Shown: piece by piece, positions 29,494 to 42,225 of the stretch
Position numbering within the stretch: the first letter of the stretch is position 1
Layout: each line of letters begins with the position of its first letter
Source: Beroe forskalii
Lineage: Eukaryota > Ctenophora > Nuda > Beroida > Beroidae
DNA: 64,000 bases
Assembly (NCBI GenBank): GCA_011033025.1
Contig: WFMF01000006.1
Coordinates: forward strand, 1,178,001 to 1,242,000
Direction: 5' to 3'
Notes under the pieces: model-generated
The model's database searches: none
What the model was told of the DNA's origin: nothing
The model's input: only the letters and a program-made list of their open reading frames with translations
Made by a program: the position numbers and the translations under genes

Positions 29494-30588
29494 CGGTATG
29501 ATGTCATTATCATGATTTAGCGTGGTGAGTTGATGACATCACCTCAACCTACTTCCCGCGCGTGGCGCTAACACTCAGAATAGATATAGACACGGCTGTT
29601 TATGACGTCATAAAGAGTGCGCGCGCTGCCAAATATTGTTGAAAAATACCGCTTATTTTTCGTGAGCAGAGCATGCTGATACATACTGATACAGTTCCTA
29701 CTTAATCTGTACTGTGGTTCGTAGATAGAAATATACATACACTCTGCGTATAGTAGTAACACTCTCCGTACTGAGACAGAACCTTCGCTCGGGAAAAATA
29801 TCAACGATATTTGGCAGCGCGCACAATGTTAATTACGTCATTTTGCGAGCGCCCATTCATATTCTGAACATATAATAGAAACCTCGGGCGCAAGAAGTAG
29901 GCGGTTAAGATGATGTCATTATCATGGCGTGATATAGTACGTTGATGACGCTGAACCGCCTATTTCTCGCGCGCGGCATACAGTAACACTCGCTGCTATG
30001 TACTCAGAGACGCGTTACAACTCGCTGCTATTTGAGCTACATACTCTATTGTAACTCGCTGTTATTCGCGTAACAGTCAGTGGACTGCACTACTTTGCAC
30101 TACAGTGTATTCTACCATCAACATATATTATGAGAATACTAGCTACGCGCGAGAAATAGGCGGTTCAACGTCATCAATTCACCACGTTATGCTATGATAA
30201 TGACGTCATCCTACCCGCCTATTTCTCGAGCGTGACGTAAAAAATATTATGAGACTACTAGCTATTGAATGTCACGCACGAGAAATAGGCGGTTCAACGT
30301 CATCAATTCACCACGTTATGCTATGATAATGACGTCATCATACCCGCCTATTTCTCGCGCGTGACGTATATGAGAATACTACAGCTACTGAACTGCACTT
30401 ATAGTAACACTCACACACAGTAACACACTGTACTGTTGTAACTCGCTGAGTGTGAGCTACAACACTTTAACTGTTATATTTGAGCTACTTAATGTGCGAA
30501 CACGAGAAATAGGCGGGTAGGATGACGTCATTATCATAGCACAATGTAGCAAGTTGATGGCACTGAACCGCGTATTTTTCATGCGCCG
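29494..30588. mobile_element. Cluster of CRE-cored palindromic MITEs
   Basis: Full copies lie at about 29,887-29,977, 30,146-30,236, 30,274-30,365 and 30,496-30,588, with partial ones at 29,494-29,567 and 29,805-29,870. Each is 85-95 bp. The ends are GCGCGAGAAATAGGCGG and its complement, and the interior has CAACGTCATCAATTCACCAC and GCTATGATAATGACGTCATC. The copies occur in both orientations. The two at 30,146 and 30,274 also share flanking TATGAGAATACTAGCTA, so they spread by tandem duplication as well as insertion. Relatives with only the CRE core are scattered through the window (for example 16,700, 32,850, 33,130, 54,500 and 57,600-57,970). Confidence 0.85.
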
Positions 30589-30958
30589 TCCATAGCTGCA
30601 CTTGTTTGGATTGAATAGCTTTCCGCACAGTACTACGCGCGCAAGGGAAGATTATATCGTGACGTCATCAGCTCCCCATTCTTACCCCTGATAATGACGT
30701 CATAACGCCACTATCTACCCTCGGTAGGTAACATAACTTCTTATCTTACAAGTTCTGGAGAGCGGTAAATTCGAAATACTACGCTCCGTTTCCTCTCTCT
30801 GCTACTCTCACTCTCTCTTGTTCGTTAAGTAGTACATACTTCGCAGTATAGTTGTTTGGGTATGCGAGCCTAGCCTGGCGAGCTCAGTGGATGTCCTTGC
30901 TGAACGGCAAGGAACTGAAGCTGAGGGGTCCAAACAGCTATTGGGTCAGATGTTGGTA

Positions 30959-31331
30959 CCTAAGATGAGAAGTACGTATGATACCGGGCCACAAGTACGT
31001 ACTAGTACAGACCATTTGAAAAGTACGTACCAGTACCGGGCGTACGATTCAATATTTTTTGAAAAGTTGAAAATCAAAATTTCTTGTGGAGATGAATCGA
31101 TCATTATTGTTACACACATTTGCACGTGAATCACGCCCTAGAACGCTTCGGCAGAGTTCTAGAATTTGTTTCATATATTTTTTGCCTTTTTGGTGCCGCA
31201 CGCTCTGTCTTTTCCCGCGTTTAACAATATAATCGACGAATTTCCCCATACGTACTTTTCAGCAGGATTTAAAAGTACGTACCAGTACGGCTGATTTAAA
31301 AGTACGTACCGTACGTACTTCTCATCTTAGG
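30959..31331. mobile_element. 373-bp TIR element with 6-bp target duplication
   Basis: It begins CCTAAGATGAGAAGTACGTA and ends TACGTACTTCTCATCTTAGG, an exact 20-bp inverted repeat. TTGGTA flanks both ends (30,953-30,958 and 31,332-31,337) as a target site duplication. Inside are further AAAAGTACGTACCAGTAC words in both orientations. No transposase is encoded, so it is a non-autonomous DNA transposon. Confidence 0.88.
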
Positions 31332-33293
31332 TTGGTACATACAAATTAATGTGTTTCCCAACACAAATCCAGATACTTCGCTGCGATGTTTCTTGTCGAA
31401 ACATCGCAATGCCACTGTACAACCCGCTTATTTGGCAACCCCCTGTTAGCACGAAATTCTACAAATTGCCCCCAAGTGGCCAAATACTCTTATCTCAATA
31501 TTGGGACTCTTCAAAGATTTATAATTTTAGTCAAAATAGGCACGGGATTACACAGCAATCGACAATTTTGCCCCCTGCCGAACTCAACAAAACTGTCTTA
31601 ACTGCACAAATTTGGATGCGGAAAAATTCACATCAACCAGCAAAGCGTTATACGAATAAGAAATATCAAATTTATCAAATTTATTATCTTGTGAAATGTC
31701 TTCACGCAAATCACAATGTTAATATGACGTTGTTATATATGCGATATTAAGAGGGTAAGATAAAATATCCAAGTTTGTGAAAGGCACAATATTCAAATTA
31801 TGTGGCCCACTGGTATTTTTCCATGTTTTATGTTGCAGTCTCGTAACCCAAAAAGATTGGACTCAAAATGTGTACAGAGGCTTCACATAATTTCAAGAAG
31901 CAGTTATATCGACAATTTTTAACATTTTGGCAGCATTCAATGACATTGCCACGTATTTCATTTTCTGTGTGGATTAATGAATAGATTAGCGAGTGATAAG
32001 GTTTGAGTCTACACCTCACCATACTTTTATAAATATAAAACCGGTCAGGTACAATTCCTCTACAGTAATTCCGGAAAATTCCGTCTCAAGTTAAGAAATT
32101 ACCACCTGCTAGCGCTCAGATTCCTCAAATTTCCCGGCTAATTCACCCGATAAACCAAATTATCTAATTTAAGCTAATACTCGACAATTGGCTGCTGAAG
32201 CCTATAGACACTGCTGAAATTGGAGGCTTATTATTTTATTTTCATATGACGTTAAGCACAGAAAATAGCAGAAATATTTATTTCTGCCGTTTTACGTCAT
32301 ATTGCGTAGCCGCATCAAATTATTTCGTCTAAAAATTTGTGTGCAGCATGAAAAATTGAATATTCATGAGTTGTTCTCAATATAACGGTCATTTTCATTT
32401 CGACAAATATGTTCGTTTAGAGTAGCAGCATGATGGACTTGTTAATTTTGAGAGTCCATGATGTTCAATTTTGACTTCATGATTTGGTTTTAAGGTTCAA
32501 ATTACTCCGAGTTCTAAGGCCGCTCCATCCTAATAACCATCGTATAATACCTATTCAATATTTACTTTTTAGTTTGAGAATTACGGAAATGTTTCCTTGC
32601 ATTTGACAATTAATTTCAACCCAGCACGATGTTTCATTTCTGATCAGAAAAATGATTTTGGTGAAATACAGCGTTGTAGAACTGTATAATTGTAATACCA
32701 TTGTAATATCCTAAAATATCACTTTGATCAAATCGCAGAGCACTTCAGTACACTTTGCATCAAAATACGCACCAATATCTCCACACTGTGCGCGCGCAGC
32801 AAATAGACAACTCTTCGTAACTAACGCCCCACTATAACCCATGCTAATGACGTCATCACACAAACTTTCACATTATTATTTTGAGAGGATCTGTAGCTCT
32901 TATAGACACACCACTCACTCACACACCGGCAACTACTCAGCTGTGCTGGTGTTTGATTTAATGAAGGTCAAGCCATTTATTCCTTATATGGTCAAGCAAT
33001 AAAATATATTACACGCTCAGGATCTAGAGAGAGAGTGTGTATGTTCCACTGGTGATGACCCTAGAGCTCCACCGCACGAGGTATAGTCTGAGTGTCACCA
33101 ACTCACCATGTTGTGGTGTGATAATGACGTCATAGAATATCCTGGAAGTAGGTCATGGAGCTTCAGCCACAGTAGCATATATATGAACATATATTATACT
33201 GTGCAGCACTCTTGCTACAGGATACTCTGAAATTGGCGCTTGGTAGATATCTCTGCTGTTTTTATTGATGTCCAGGTGTTATCATGGACACTT

Positions 33294-33395
33294 GTCTGAT
33301 CGGGACCGTTTTGGTTCATACCCTCGCCCGATGGCCTACGAGCTGCGGGTCTAAATCGGATACATCCTTCGGGCCGCGTACCAAAATGGTTCCAA
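33294..33395 (+). mobile_element. GGGTCCATTTTGG-family repeat
   Basis: TGATCGGGACCGTTTTGGTT, ACCCTCGCCC, ATCGGATACATCC and CAAAATGG match the copy at 38,744-38,865 in the same order and orientation. The unit is roughly palindromic (CCATTTTGG near both ends). Confidence 0.65.
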
Positions 33396-34299
33396 TATGC
33401 TTGGATTTTATTAAAAACTTAAGTGCCCTTTTTGATAATTTATCATAGTGCTGTATTGCCGATTCACACACACATAAATTTATACAAAATACATACACAC
33501 AGACATACACATAAACTTTATAGGTGTATATAATAAAAGTAAACTGCGTTTAATAAGGTTATTATAAGATATATTTTCCCGGAAATGTGTACATATTGAG
33601 CTCAATTAACTTCATTCTGAGATCACTTAAAGACTTAATATGTTCCAGCGCTCTCCATGGGTTAGTATCTCGATCACTTTACTTGCAACACTGCAGCTTT
33701 GTACTATGTTTTGTAATAAGTTTGTAGATAAGAGTAGCTGCTCGTCGTACAATATACTAATATCTGAACATATTTTGATTGAATTTTGTACCTATTGGAA
33801 CGTTTTCTGTGAGCCTATCCAATCTGAAGATAACCAGAATGAGAAATATTCTGAATAAAAAAATATACTTACTTCCGAATAATACGCCCATTCTCTGCAA
33901 ATCGTGAAACATAAAACCCCTACACCAGTAATAATCGTTTTTCCGTGTGTATGTATGTGAAATCATCTCTTTAGTACCTCGGAGTATACTAATCATTGTC
34001 GTCTTTTGCGGATCATAGATTACGATTCTCATTTACACTTCCACGGAATCTGAATTAGATCACTCGAGGGAGAGACTTTTAGATTTCAATTCGTTTTGTG
34101 AGGCTGCACGAAGTCAGTTTTCAATGTAATGTTTGTTTTGAGGTTTAAGTTGTTCGTATTATGGACGATTGCAAAGATTCGATCAGACGGTTGCATCTTG
34201 CAACTCTGACATTACCCCATGTTAATCCCAAAAATTCTGCTCTTTGTCACCATTGCATGGTGACTTCGACGCAACTGCTAATTGAACCCACTATCATTA

Positions 34300-34420
34300 A
34301 TTGACACCACTACCATTTGAGACCACTTCTATTTGACACCACTTCTATTTGACACCACTTCTATTTGACACCACTACTATTTAACATCACTTCTATTTAA
34401 CACCACTGCACTTTGACACT
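34300..34420. repeat. ACCACTTCTATTTGAC tandem repeat
   Basis: Six or seven units of about 17-18 bp (ACCACTTCTATTTGACA with minor variants) run head to tail. Confidence 0.85.
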
Positions 34421-34764
34421 TCGTCATCGCTACATTTTCAAGTCATGATGCGATTCCGGTCATCAATCATCATAAATTTAATAAATTTAACGAATTTATT
34501 GGCAGTCGTCAGCAAGCATCATCATCCACAGAGGAAATATTGTGCCAATATTTCTGTGGAAGAAACAATATTTCCGCGGAAAGAAATCGTCGGAAAAATC
34601 GTGACCGAATACATACCATATTTTGTAGCCAATGAAAATTGACGCATCAAATAATAAAAGTTATGATTTGCTGTGCGCCAACTGCGGCTCAGACTAAAAA
34701 CTTCCTCTAATAACGTTGTATATTATATCATTTGTAGTTATTGGAATCCAGGAATAGGACCGCA

Positions 34765-34849
34765 CGATCAAGCGGCGGGTTTGAGTGATGTCAGCATCGC
34801 GATTTAGAATGATTAATTGATGACGAATTTAACCGCCTATTTTTCTTGC
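34765..34849. mobile_element. Diverged CRE-cored MITE
   Basis: GCGGCGGGTTTGAGTGATGT, then GATTTAGAATGATTAATTGA, then AACCGCCTATTTTTCTTGC retains the layout of the 29.5-30.6 kb family, with many substitutions. Confidence 0.6.
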
Positions 34850-35370
34850 CTAACCGCTCACTTCATGAATGCCACAATCGCGCTATGTTACATTACAGGA
34901 AAACGAATAAGTTAACAAAAATATTAATTTATAGCGCGAATATATATTATCTATACACCGCACTACGGGCATGTATTGTTGTTTTAATCTATTATGTTTT
35001 TTACGTTTGTTTTTGTTCGGTTTTGTCCCGCTGGTTGGTGTACCTATATTGGAGTATACCAGACAAAAGACAGCCAATGCCTCACTACTCGTCTCAAAGC
35101 TTATCCTCTGTGCTCCTATAACTCCTAACAAGTAATTGTATTCTATTCGTCAGCAGCTCCTCTAGCGAGTGTTTGTGTGCCTAAAGCCTTTGCTGTTTGT
35201 ATCCGCTCTTATCCATTGAGTGCACCATGCATAACAGTCACTGAGCTATGAGCATGTCAGTCAATCAGTGCCACAGCTTCTACTGGTCTCACCTGTGCTA
35301 CTCTTGTCTTGGGTTTCTGTTCTCAGGTTCTCTCGGGTTTCTCTTCTTATCCATTGCTTTTTAGTGTAAC

Positions 35371-35515
35371 AGGGACAATTCGAACTGCAGTTCGCGCGGC
35401 TTATGTTTGCCGTTGTGCGGCGTACAGGCATATGAATAACATGTCTGTACGCCGCGCACGCAAATGACGCGCACACTGACACAAAAGCCGCGCAAACTGT
35501 AGTTCGAACTGTCAC
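35371..35515. mobile_element. Hairpin MITE, GAACTGCAGTTC family
   Basis: The left end is GGGACAATTCGAACTGCAGT and the right end GTAGTTCGAACTGTCAC, with a central ATATGAATAACATGTCTGTA. It is about 145 bp. Confidence 0.8.
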
Positions 35516-37204
35516 CATATCAGTATAAAGACCATTGCACATTGCAGCATATTCCTGTTTCATCTCACCCAATGAGGAAAAAAATTGGGATTTTCAAGCT
35601 AACAGAAATGAAGTTTTTCGAAAACCTACTCCCATCCAAATCGTCCTATGAGAATTCATCTCATCACGACTTATTCTTGCTCTCTGGTTTGTTTTTTGTC
35701 TCGTTGTGGTTGGTTTTCCTTGAACATATATTGTCTGATATTTGGCGTGGTTATATGTACTGATCAATGATCATCCAATACAAGATTAGCTCCTGGACTA
35801 TTAGCATTCGCTGAGTGTTCTGTACTTTGAGCGAGACACTTTGTTTTTATAATCGGTTTCAACCGCGTACTACCACTGAAGGTTTACTCCAGTAGAACTG
35901 TGCTTTCTCTTTTTGTTTTCTTGTTGTTCGTCTCCCTAGCTTTTCAAACCAATACCATTTTGATATTTTTGTCTTAATTGGAACTCCCTCGGAACTGCAA
36001 ACTAAGAAACTGCCATGAAATGCACTATTCTAACTTTCAGTATTGCTAAATTACACAATTAAAATGCTTCTGTAAAATGTTAAATGTGGCTCGTTTAACC
36101 TCCCATATATGTATTGATGGGCAATTTCCAAATTATCAAATTATTCTAGTGTCCGGATCGTTGTGCTCTTCCGCTACATTTCCGATTTCTGCCGGACTGC
36201 TGGAAGCGGACCACATGAAAGCAGTGCCAGCGAATTGTTCTAAATTTCTAACTATTCCGGCTGTGTAGAGCTTTGCTGTTCCTCCGGAGGACTCTTAATT
36301 TTCACATTGTTTTGATTTTGTGAAGTTGCTTCGTTGGTTGTGTTGTTGAGACTATAATTTCTTTCAAATAGCATGTGCTAATCGTCTTCAGTTTGGAAGT
36401 TTGTTTTGCTTTGAGTTACATCAGATATATCTTCCCTCGAAGGGCTTCCTCAACTTGTACCTGGTTCTGGTAGCCTGGGAAGTTCTACTAAGAAGGAGGA
36501 GAAGGATCCGGACTTCTCTACTCTCAGTCCCATTTATATAAATTGCTTCACTTGACTCCCCTGTCTCTGAACCTTCTCTCTGCCTCTTTGTCTCTGAACC
36601 TGACTGATGAGGGATGACTTGTTTGCTGCTCTCAACAGGACTCTTACTGCCATCTGCCGCTCTTGCCTGGTGAGTTACTGCATGCATCTCTCCCTAAGCT
36701 AACAATGTAACTTGTGCCCTGTTGATGTTAACAAACTCGCGAACGTTTTATTTTGCCTCGCTCTAGCGCATCAGAAATTATTTGCGAGAAAATTTCTAAA
36801 CCTTCAAAAAATCAAAAGCATTGATCAAAGTGTTTCTTGATATACAAGATTTGAAGCTTAGATGAATATTTGAAAAAAACAGTCATGAACTCCGGGAATT
36901 TTGGGGATGATACATAACTACTAATATTTTTACTTGAAAATGAAAGCATCGTGCTTCACATAATATTGTTGTCTTGTACTGTTACACGCTGTAAGCAACA
37001 ACAATAAACAGAACGAGTCACAATAAGCTCTTTGTTTCGGCTTTAGTTATTTTCAACACATTAATTTATGAGGATGTACATTACCAGAGCTGAAATATGG
37101 AGCCTCTTGTGTGGTTATTACCAGAAGTTGACATTTTGAATGGCGATTCATCAAGCCTGACGCGTTTAAATTTAGTTCAATTTTTCATTTCATCAAACAT
37201 ACAT

Positions 37205-37435
37205 CCCTCGATTGATTGATTGATTGAAAACCCCGGAGGGGCACCACTAAGGGCTTTGAAACTTTATTACAATATACGTAAATCCATAATTGCAGAATAT
37301 CAAAAACAAAGTGAATAAAAAACTTAAAAGGTGTCGCGCAAACGTCATTAAATTTAAAAGCAATACACCTAAACACATACATCATGTTATAAGCATTTTT
37401 CAAATTTCGGAAAGATCATCCCACAAAATAAACCG
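37205..37435 (-). mobile_element. Possible 3' end of a LINE with a TCAA-type tail
   Basis: On the minus strand AAGTTTCAAAGCCCTTAGTG, a GCCCCTCCGGGG hairpin and GTTTTCAATCAATCAATC end in a short tandem tail. Ending in a TCAA-like microsatellite after a small hairpin is typical of CR1/RTE-like non-LTR retrotransposon 3' ends. No reverse transcriptase is present, so it would be a heavily 5'-truncated copy. This is inference from layout. Confidence 0.35.
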
Positions 37436-37938
37436 TAGAAATCAAATCAGTTCAAATATATTTGGTTGAGCTACAAGTATCATATTATTATCATAAATAT
37501 AATCATGGTGCGTGCGTGCGTGATTACTCGATTATAATCATGGTGGCCGTTTGCCGCGTTTGTAATTTTGTAATCATTGTCTGTATCGTAGTGGCAGTCA
37601 AAAGATGTTTGTGCGTGTGCTCTGCTGTGAATTAGCGATAAAGTCGGTAAATGGTCAGTGATAATATGTGTGGTGGTGCTACTATACTTACTTCGTTACC
37701 TATTCATTTAGTCCGGCTTGATAAAACTGTGTTTGGTTGCGTTTCCTACTACTTGTTCTGATGCCTGGTGTGTTGTGAAGAATGAAGTCAGGCCATGAGT
37801 CAGATTCACCATGACGACCCCATACAACATGACGACCCCATACACACAAACAAACTTAGAAACTTCACAATAACCACTAACCATGAGTTACAAGACGAAT
37901 GAACTTTGTAATGTTTTCCTGAACTTCCTAATATTACG

Positions 37939-38062
37939 CTGACAGTTGGAACTGCAGTTTGCGCGTCTTTTGTGTGCGCGGCGTACATACATCTATACAT
38001 GGTATTTGAATTTCTATACGGCGCACACACGCCGTGCAAATCGCAATTAGAACTGCCCCTGT
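37939..38062. mobile_element. Hairpin MITE, GAACTGCAGTTC family
   Basis: GACAGTTGGAACTGCAGTTT, TTTGTGTGCGCGGCGTAC, a short centre, then GCAAATCGCAATTAGAACTG. It is about 124 bp, with a diverged right end. Confidence 0.75.
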
Positions 38063-38743
38063 TACAACCAAATATTGTTTGAGTAGGTGACTAACAGGAA
38101 AGTCTTGTGGGTGATGTGAAGGTTCCCCATTTTTCATATGCGTCATGCATGAAGACGAGTATATATTCTGCTCAACTTATTATAATAAGCCTTCATTTCG
38201 ATGCGAATTGTACATGTATCAAACTCCGCTATGATATTCACTGATATACATCTATATGAACATAAACCTCGGCTGTGCCTCGTCTGATATGCACTTTAAT
38301 ATACTGCCCTATAGAGCTATAGTTGTATGCAATACGTCATGCTTGTGTCCACACTGAGAAAGGCTGTGCCGCCTGAGTGAGATTTCGTGTTTCCACCGTA
38401 ATTAGACCCTATTTAGCGTTATATTCTGCGGGTTCCCCGGCTATTTATAATGGGTACACACACTGAGCGCGTTCAGCAGCAGCAGGGATTGACACTTCGT
38501 CATACTACCCCAGCAAATGTAGCATATATATAACCCTAGCATAAATCTATATAACCCTTTATGTTATTGCTTTCGGTTGCGTGTGTGGAATAGGGCTTTA
38601 TATGAGTATATGCTATCTGCTAGTCGTGTTGCAAACAAATTGTGAATCGTTTCATTTCAATGCGTGTTTTATTGTCAAAGCTATCGTTAAAGGGAGGTTC
38701 TAAAGGCCTTATCTCGATTCGTGGCTCTGAGTTGGAACATACT

Positions 38744-38865
38744 GTTTGATCGGGTCCATATTGGTTTAGACCCTCGCCCTGTGGGCTCGGGCCAAAACCG
38801 GATACATCCCTCGGGCTTACGCCCTCGGGAAGTATTCCAAAATGGACCCAATAGGCGCGTGTCTA
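38744..38865 (+). mobile_element. GGGTCCATTTTGG-family repeat
   Basis: GATCGGGTCCATATTGGTTT, GACCCTCGCCC, ACCGGATACATCCCTCGGG, GCCCTCGGGAAGTATTCC and AAAATGGACCCAATAGGCGC. The two ends are inverted copies of each other. Open frames across it are repeat-derived. Confidence 0.7.
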
Positions 38866-39069
38866 TTTATCTTATAGGAGTTTTTAGGACTCGTAAATTT
38901 CATATTTTGATATTTTGTTCGCTCATTATCTTAAGTTATATTCTAACTCTTCACCCCCTGTTGAGTAAGTATCTGGCTGATGTCAAGGTAGGTCGGAGAG
39001 AGCAGCGTGCGCCGCTACACACCACGTGTGTACGCCGCGTTGCCATAGCGACCGTTGTAATAGTAAGTA

Positions 39070-39857
39070 CGGGATGTAAGGTGTCACGGAGTAGGGGACC
39101 GGCCAGACCAACTCACCATCGCCGTCAATTGATGGGCAACGACCGGGATGAGGTCTCTTGTATGTCATGCATCAAGGTGAGATATGTTGCTTAGGTGATG
39201 TCAGCAGTTGCTATGGTGACCGCATCAAATGCGATGTTTTTATTAACTGTGCGCAGATAGTTGCAAATTGATCTCTGTTAGATATAAAAGTAACAAGTGT
39301 CTAAGGTAATCTGGGTTCAGGGGTCTTGCTTACCAGGTAGGTAGGTTTAGTGAGGTTTATATCTCGGAAGGTTGTAAATTACTGGTTTGCATACAGTTGT
39401 TGCCTCCGGCCCTTCATGGAATATGTATTAATAGGGGGTTTCACTTGTTTATCTGTACCACTTGTGGGTCCGAAACATGGATTCTGAGTTCAATTTTTAT
39501 TTCCCTGAGATCCCAACCACTCATGAAATATAGTCGGCTGATGAAATATAATATCAATCTCCTGGTTAAGGTCCAATGTGTAGTCAATAACATTCACTAA
39601 TCAGTAATCACTAATTTTGCCAAGAAACGAAGTAAAATTTTGATATAATTCTCTCCATAACTCTCCTGCTTGTTTACTAATAAGCTAAAGAATAATCGAC
39701 TTATTTAATAATTGACTAATGGAGTAGTTGATTAATTGATAAATTGAGTCGTTGACTCATTGGCTAATTGACTAATTGTTCCCCTAATTTCAGATTCACA
39801 CGCTACCATGCATACCGGGACCCAGCATTCCTCCCGACTCAGAAGGCACGATCTGTT
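39070..39857 (+). CDS. Weak candidate for two exons of an unknown gene
   Basis: A moderately GC-rich stretch ending at 39,177 (donor GTGAGA after ATCAAG) reads DRDEVSCMSCIK at its end. An acceptor at 39,793 (CTAATTTCAG) opens a phase-compatible frame IHTLPCIPGPSIPPDSEG, followed by a GTAAG donor at about 39,853. The joined sequence has two CxxC-like cysteines but matches no family I recognise. X-box-like words (GTTGCCATAGCGAC at about 39,039, GTTGCTATGGTGAC at about 39,208) lie nearby. This could equally be chance. Confidence 0.15.
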
Positions 39858-40584
39858 TGTAAGATCTGTTTGTAACGAATTACCTTGCGAGAAACATTTA
39901 TGTGGAACAAAATTTGGGAAATTTCAATTTAAGAAATTCCCTCATTTTCGAACCTCCAAATGTTTGATCTCCGGAAGAATTGTCAACCACATGAATATTT
40001 CTCGTAAGGTAGAGGTAGATGGTGTCAACATGACATCACAAGTCTGTAGTTTTGTAATTCCCTCAACTTTCATCCCCTCCCCATTCCGTTTCCTTTCCCT
40101 TTTCTTCTTCTCCTTTCCTTAAGCCACCCCTTTATCGGTTTTACACACATACTTTTGACCCACCTTCTTCATCAAATTGCATCATCGAAATCGAAACTTT
40201 ACATTTGCGCACCGTGGTTCAAGAAATGACCTATTGGTAACTTCGGGAAAATCACCTGATCATGCGTGTAATTATTGGGGTTTGCAAGTGCGCAGTGCGT
40301 ATCTGTGTTATTCAGATTAGCTGCTTCAAAGACAGAATGACAAATTATAGAATGACAGTTCACTCTCTCGGTTATATCTCACTTGCGCGAGGTACGCATC
40401 TGTTGCTGCGCGAGGTACGCATCTGTTGCTGCGATTTTCTTGTATGAATTCTCAGGAAACTGTAGCAAACTTGACAAGTTTTCTCCCAACTACATGCCAG
40501 TAACTAATAACTATCTTTATCAAGACTCTTCGTCTACCCTTGTCCCTACCTATTAAATTTACGTTTGGCGTGGATATTTCAGTC

Positions 40585-40640
40585 GCCAGGTAGCGCAGTG
40601 GTAAAGGCATCGTTTTTTCAATCCCGGCCATGCCTATCGA
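40585..40640 (+). mobile_element. tRNA-like SINE fragment
   Basis: GGTAGCGCAGTGGTAAAGGC resembles a tRNA A box and TTCAATCCCGGCC a B box, but the spacing is too short for an intact tRNA. It is probably a decayed tRNA-derived SINE head. Confidence 0.4.
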
Positions 40641-41341
40641 GCTAAGGGTGAGAATGAATGGTGCCATGATAAGTTTGGGTAAATATTACTAAACACACAA
40701 CCTCGCATTTTGTAACTAATGAAACATATTTTCAACATGTTGAAACACATTCCACCCTGAAGGAAGTGGAAGGGTCATTACAATTATTAACATACTACTG
40801 GATAAGCCATAATTATGTCCATTATTTGTTTAAAAATGTTACTTAATCACGTCATTAACGAGATGAACCTATGATCTACTCATAACCCATTCCTTCTACT
40901 CATTTTCAATCAGTGTACTGGTTATAAGTGAACTAGGAAATTTACTCAATTGAAAACAAATACGCCGCGCACGAATCATAAAACTGGTTTTATTTCGTCA
41001 CATTTCGTCACATCCGACATTTTCATCCGACATTTGCTTATGATATTTTAGAAATTTTGTTGTCCTAAATTTAAAATAGCGTTGGTGTTACATCAGAGCT
41101 AGGCCATCACATCATGTCAAATGAATATTCGTACTCAAACACAAATTATTCCGGTGTTCTAGTCATAACCTGTAATCTGAGATATCAGAAGTGAACGAAA
41201 GTGTTCATTCTTTACCTGAGAAAATTGGGTGATCATGGTTTATAACATGATTTAATAACCATATTTTCATTCCTGACTCGATCTTCGCATTCCTTTTCCA
41301 TTTTATTAATTCTGTGTTACGTATACATCTCTCCGTACACA

Positions 41342-41480
41342 ATGGTGGGGTGTTTCTGTTTCGTGATCGGAGGTTACAGAAAGCAGAGTGAATTGGAAAG
41401 ACTTATGTCTAGGAGATACATCCAGCACCGGACAGCGAACATCCTACAATCCCGTCATTGGAACATGATGTTGCCGATAG
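41342..41480 (+). CDS. Possible small first exon, product unknown
   Basis: An ATG at 41,342 opens 46 codons (beginning MVGCFCFVIGGYRKQ, later RRYIQHRTANILQSRHWNMM) that end exactly at a GTTAGT donor-like site in phase 1. Without splicing it stops after 47 codons. The composition is more protein-like than that of its surroundings. No family is recognised and no partner exon was found. Confidence 0.2.
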
Positions 41481-42094
41481 GTTAGTGTCTGGGTGACGTC
41501 ATTGTAGTATCCCGAGAAATGGTCGCGCGCGCAGAGATTTATTGTAGAAATTTCGTGACAAAATTGTGCTCATGCGCGCGCAGAAATTTCAAATTTGCGC
41601 GCGCGCAAACAATTTCAACCACGAAACATTTCAATAAGAGTTACGACGAACATCGTAGTTATCAATGAGTCATTGAAAATTTTGATATAATCAAACTTTT
41701 ATCATTTTATTTCTGGAGATTATTTTTGTCAAGTGCAGTATGATGCCCACCTTCAAATCACCACCTTCAATCTGCAAAAACCAAGACATCATAAATATAA
41801 TGGAAATTGAAACCCGTTTTTACTGTATGCGTTGCAAACGTCACATGTCTGTGTCACATGGCAAAAGTTACAAGTTTAAACATGATAACAGTTGCTAGTT
41901 CCTTGTCACATGGTAACATTTGCAAGTTCCTGGTCACATGACAACAGTTGCAAGTCACATGGCAACAGTTGCAAGTCACATGATCCCTTGTGTCAATAGC
42001 ATTTCCTCGATCTCTAATTTGAGATATAATGTGCTCTATATATCGCCTAGATATATAGATTAGATTAGTAACTTTGATAGTGTCACTCTCTGAG

Positions 42095-42225
42095 GGCTGT
42101 GATTGGTTCAGTTGAACACCTCAGCTAGCCCTGATTGGAGGAGTAGATACCTCCTCGTCCCTGATTGGTTAACGTTCATCGGAACCTTGCCTCTGATTGG
42201 TTAACGTTCATCGGAACCTTGTCGT
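42095..42225. repeat. Short tandem repeat carrying CCAAT boxes
   Basis: CTGATTGGTTAACGTTCATC with GGAACCTTG is repeated twice, preceded by three further TGATTGG words. ATTGG is an inverted CCAAT box. It resembles in style the array at 21.3-21.5 kb but is a different sequence. Confidence 0.75.

Larger units (their letters stand above)
31340..37200. other. Gene-free region with scattered small repeats
   Basis: No gene is recognised. It includes a GGGTCC-family repeat (33,294-33,395), a 17-20 bp tandem repeat (34,300-34,420), a CRE-cored MITE (34,765-34,849) and a hairpin MITE (35,371-35,515). The remainder is AT-rich sequence with only short chance open frames. Confidence 0.6.

Noticed and set aside
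35261..35572. Cysteine/alanine-rich minus-strand open frame, with similar ones at 15,383-15,751 and 37,934-38,146
   Set aside because: All three fall in copies of the GAACTGCAGTTC hairpin MITE and share sequence only for that reason.
36421..36687. Minus-strand 88-codon frame rich in Ser, Glu and Arg, and a plus-strand donor-like site at about 36,671
   Set aside because: No family resemblance, no partner exons, and composition consistent with chance.
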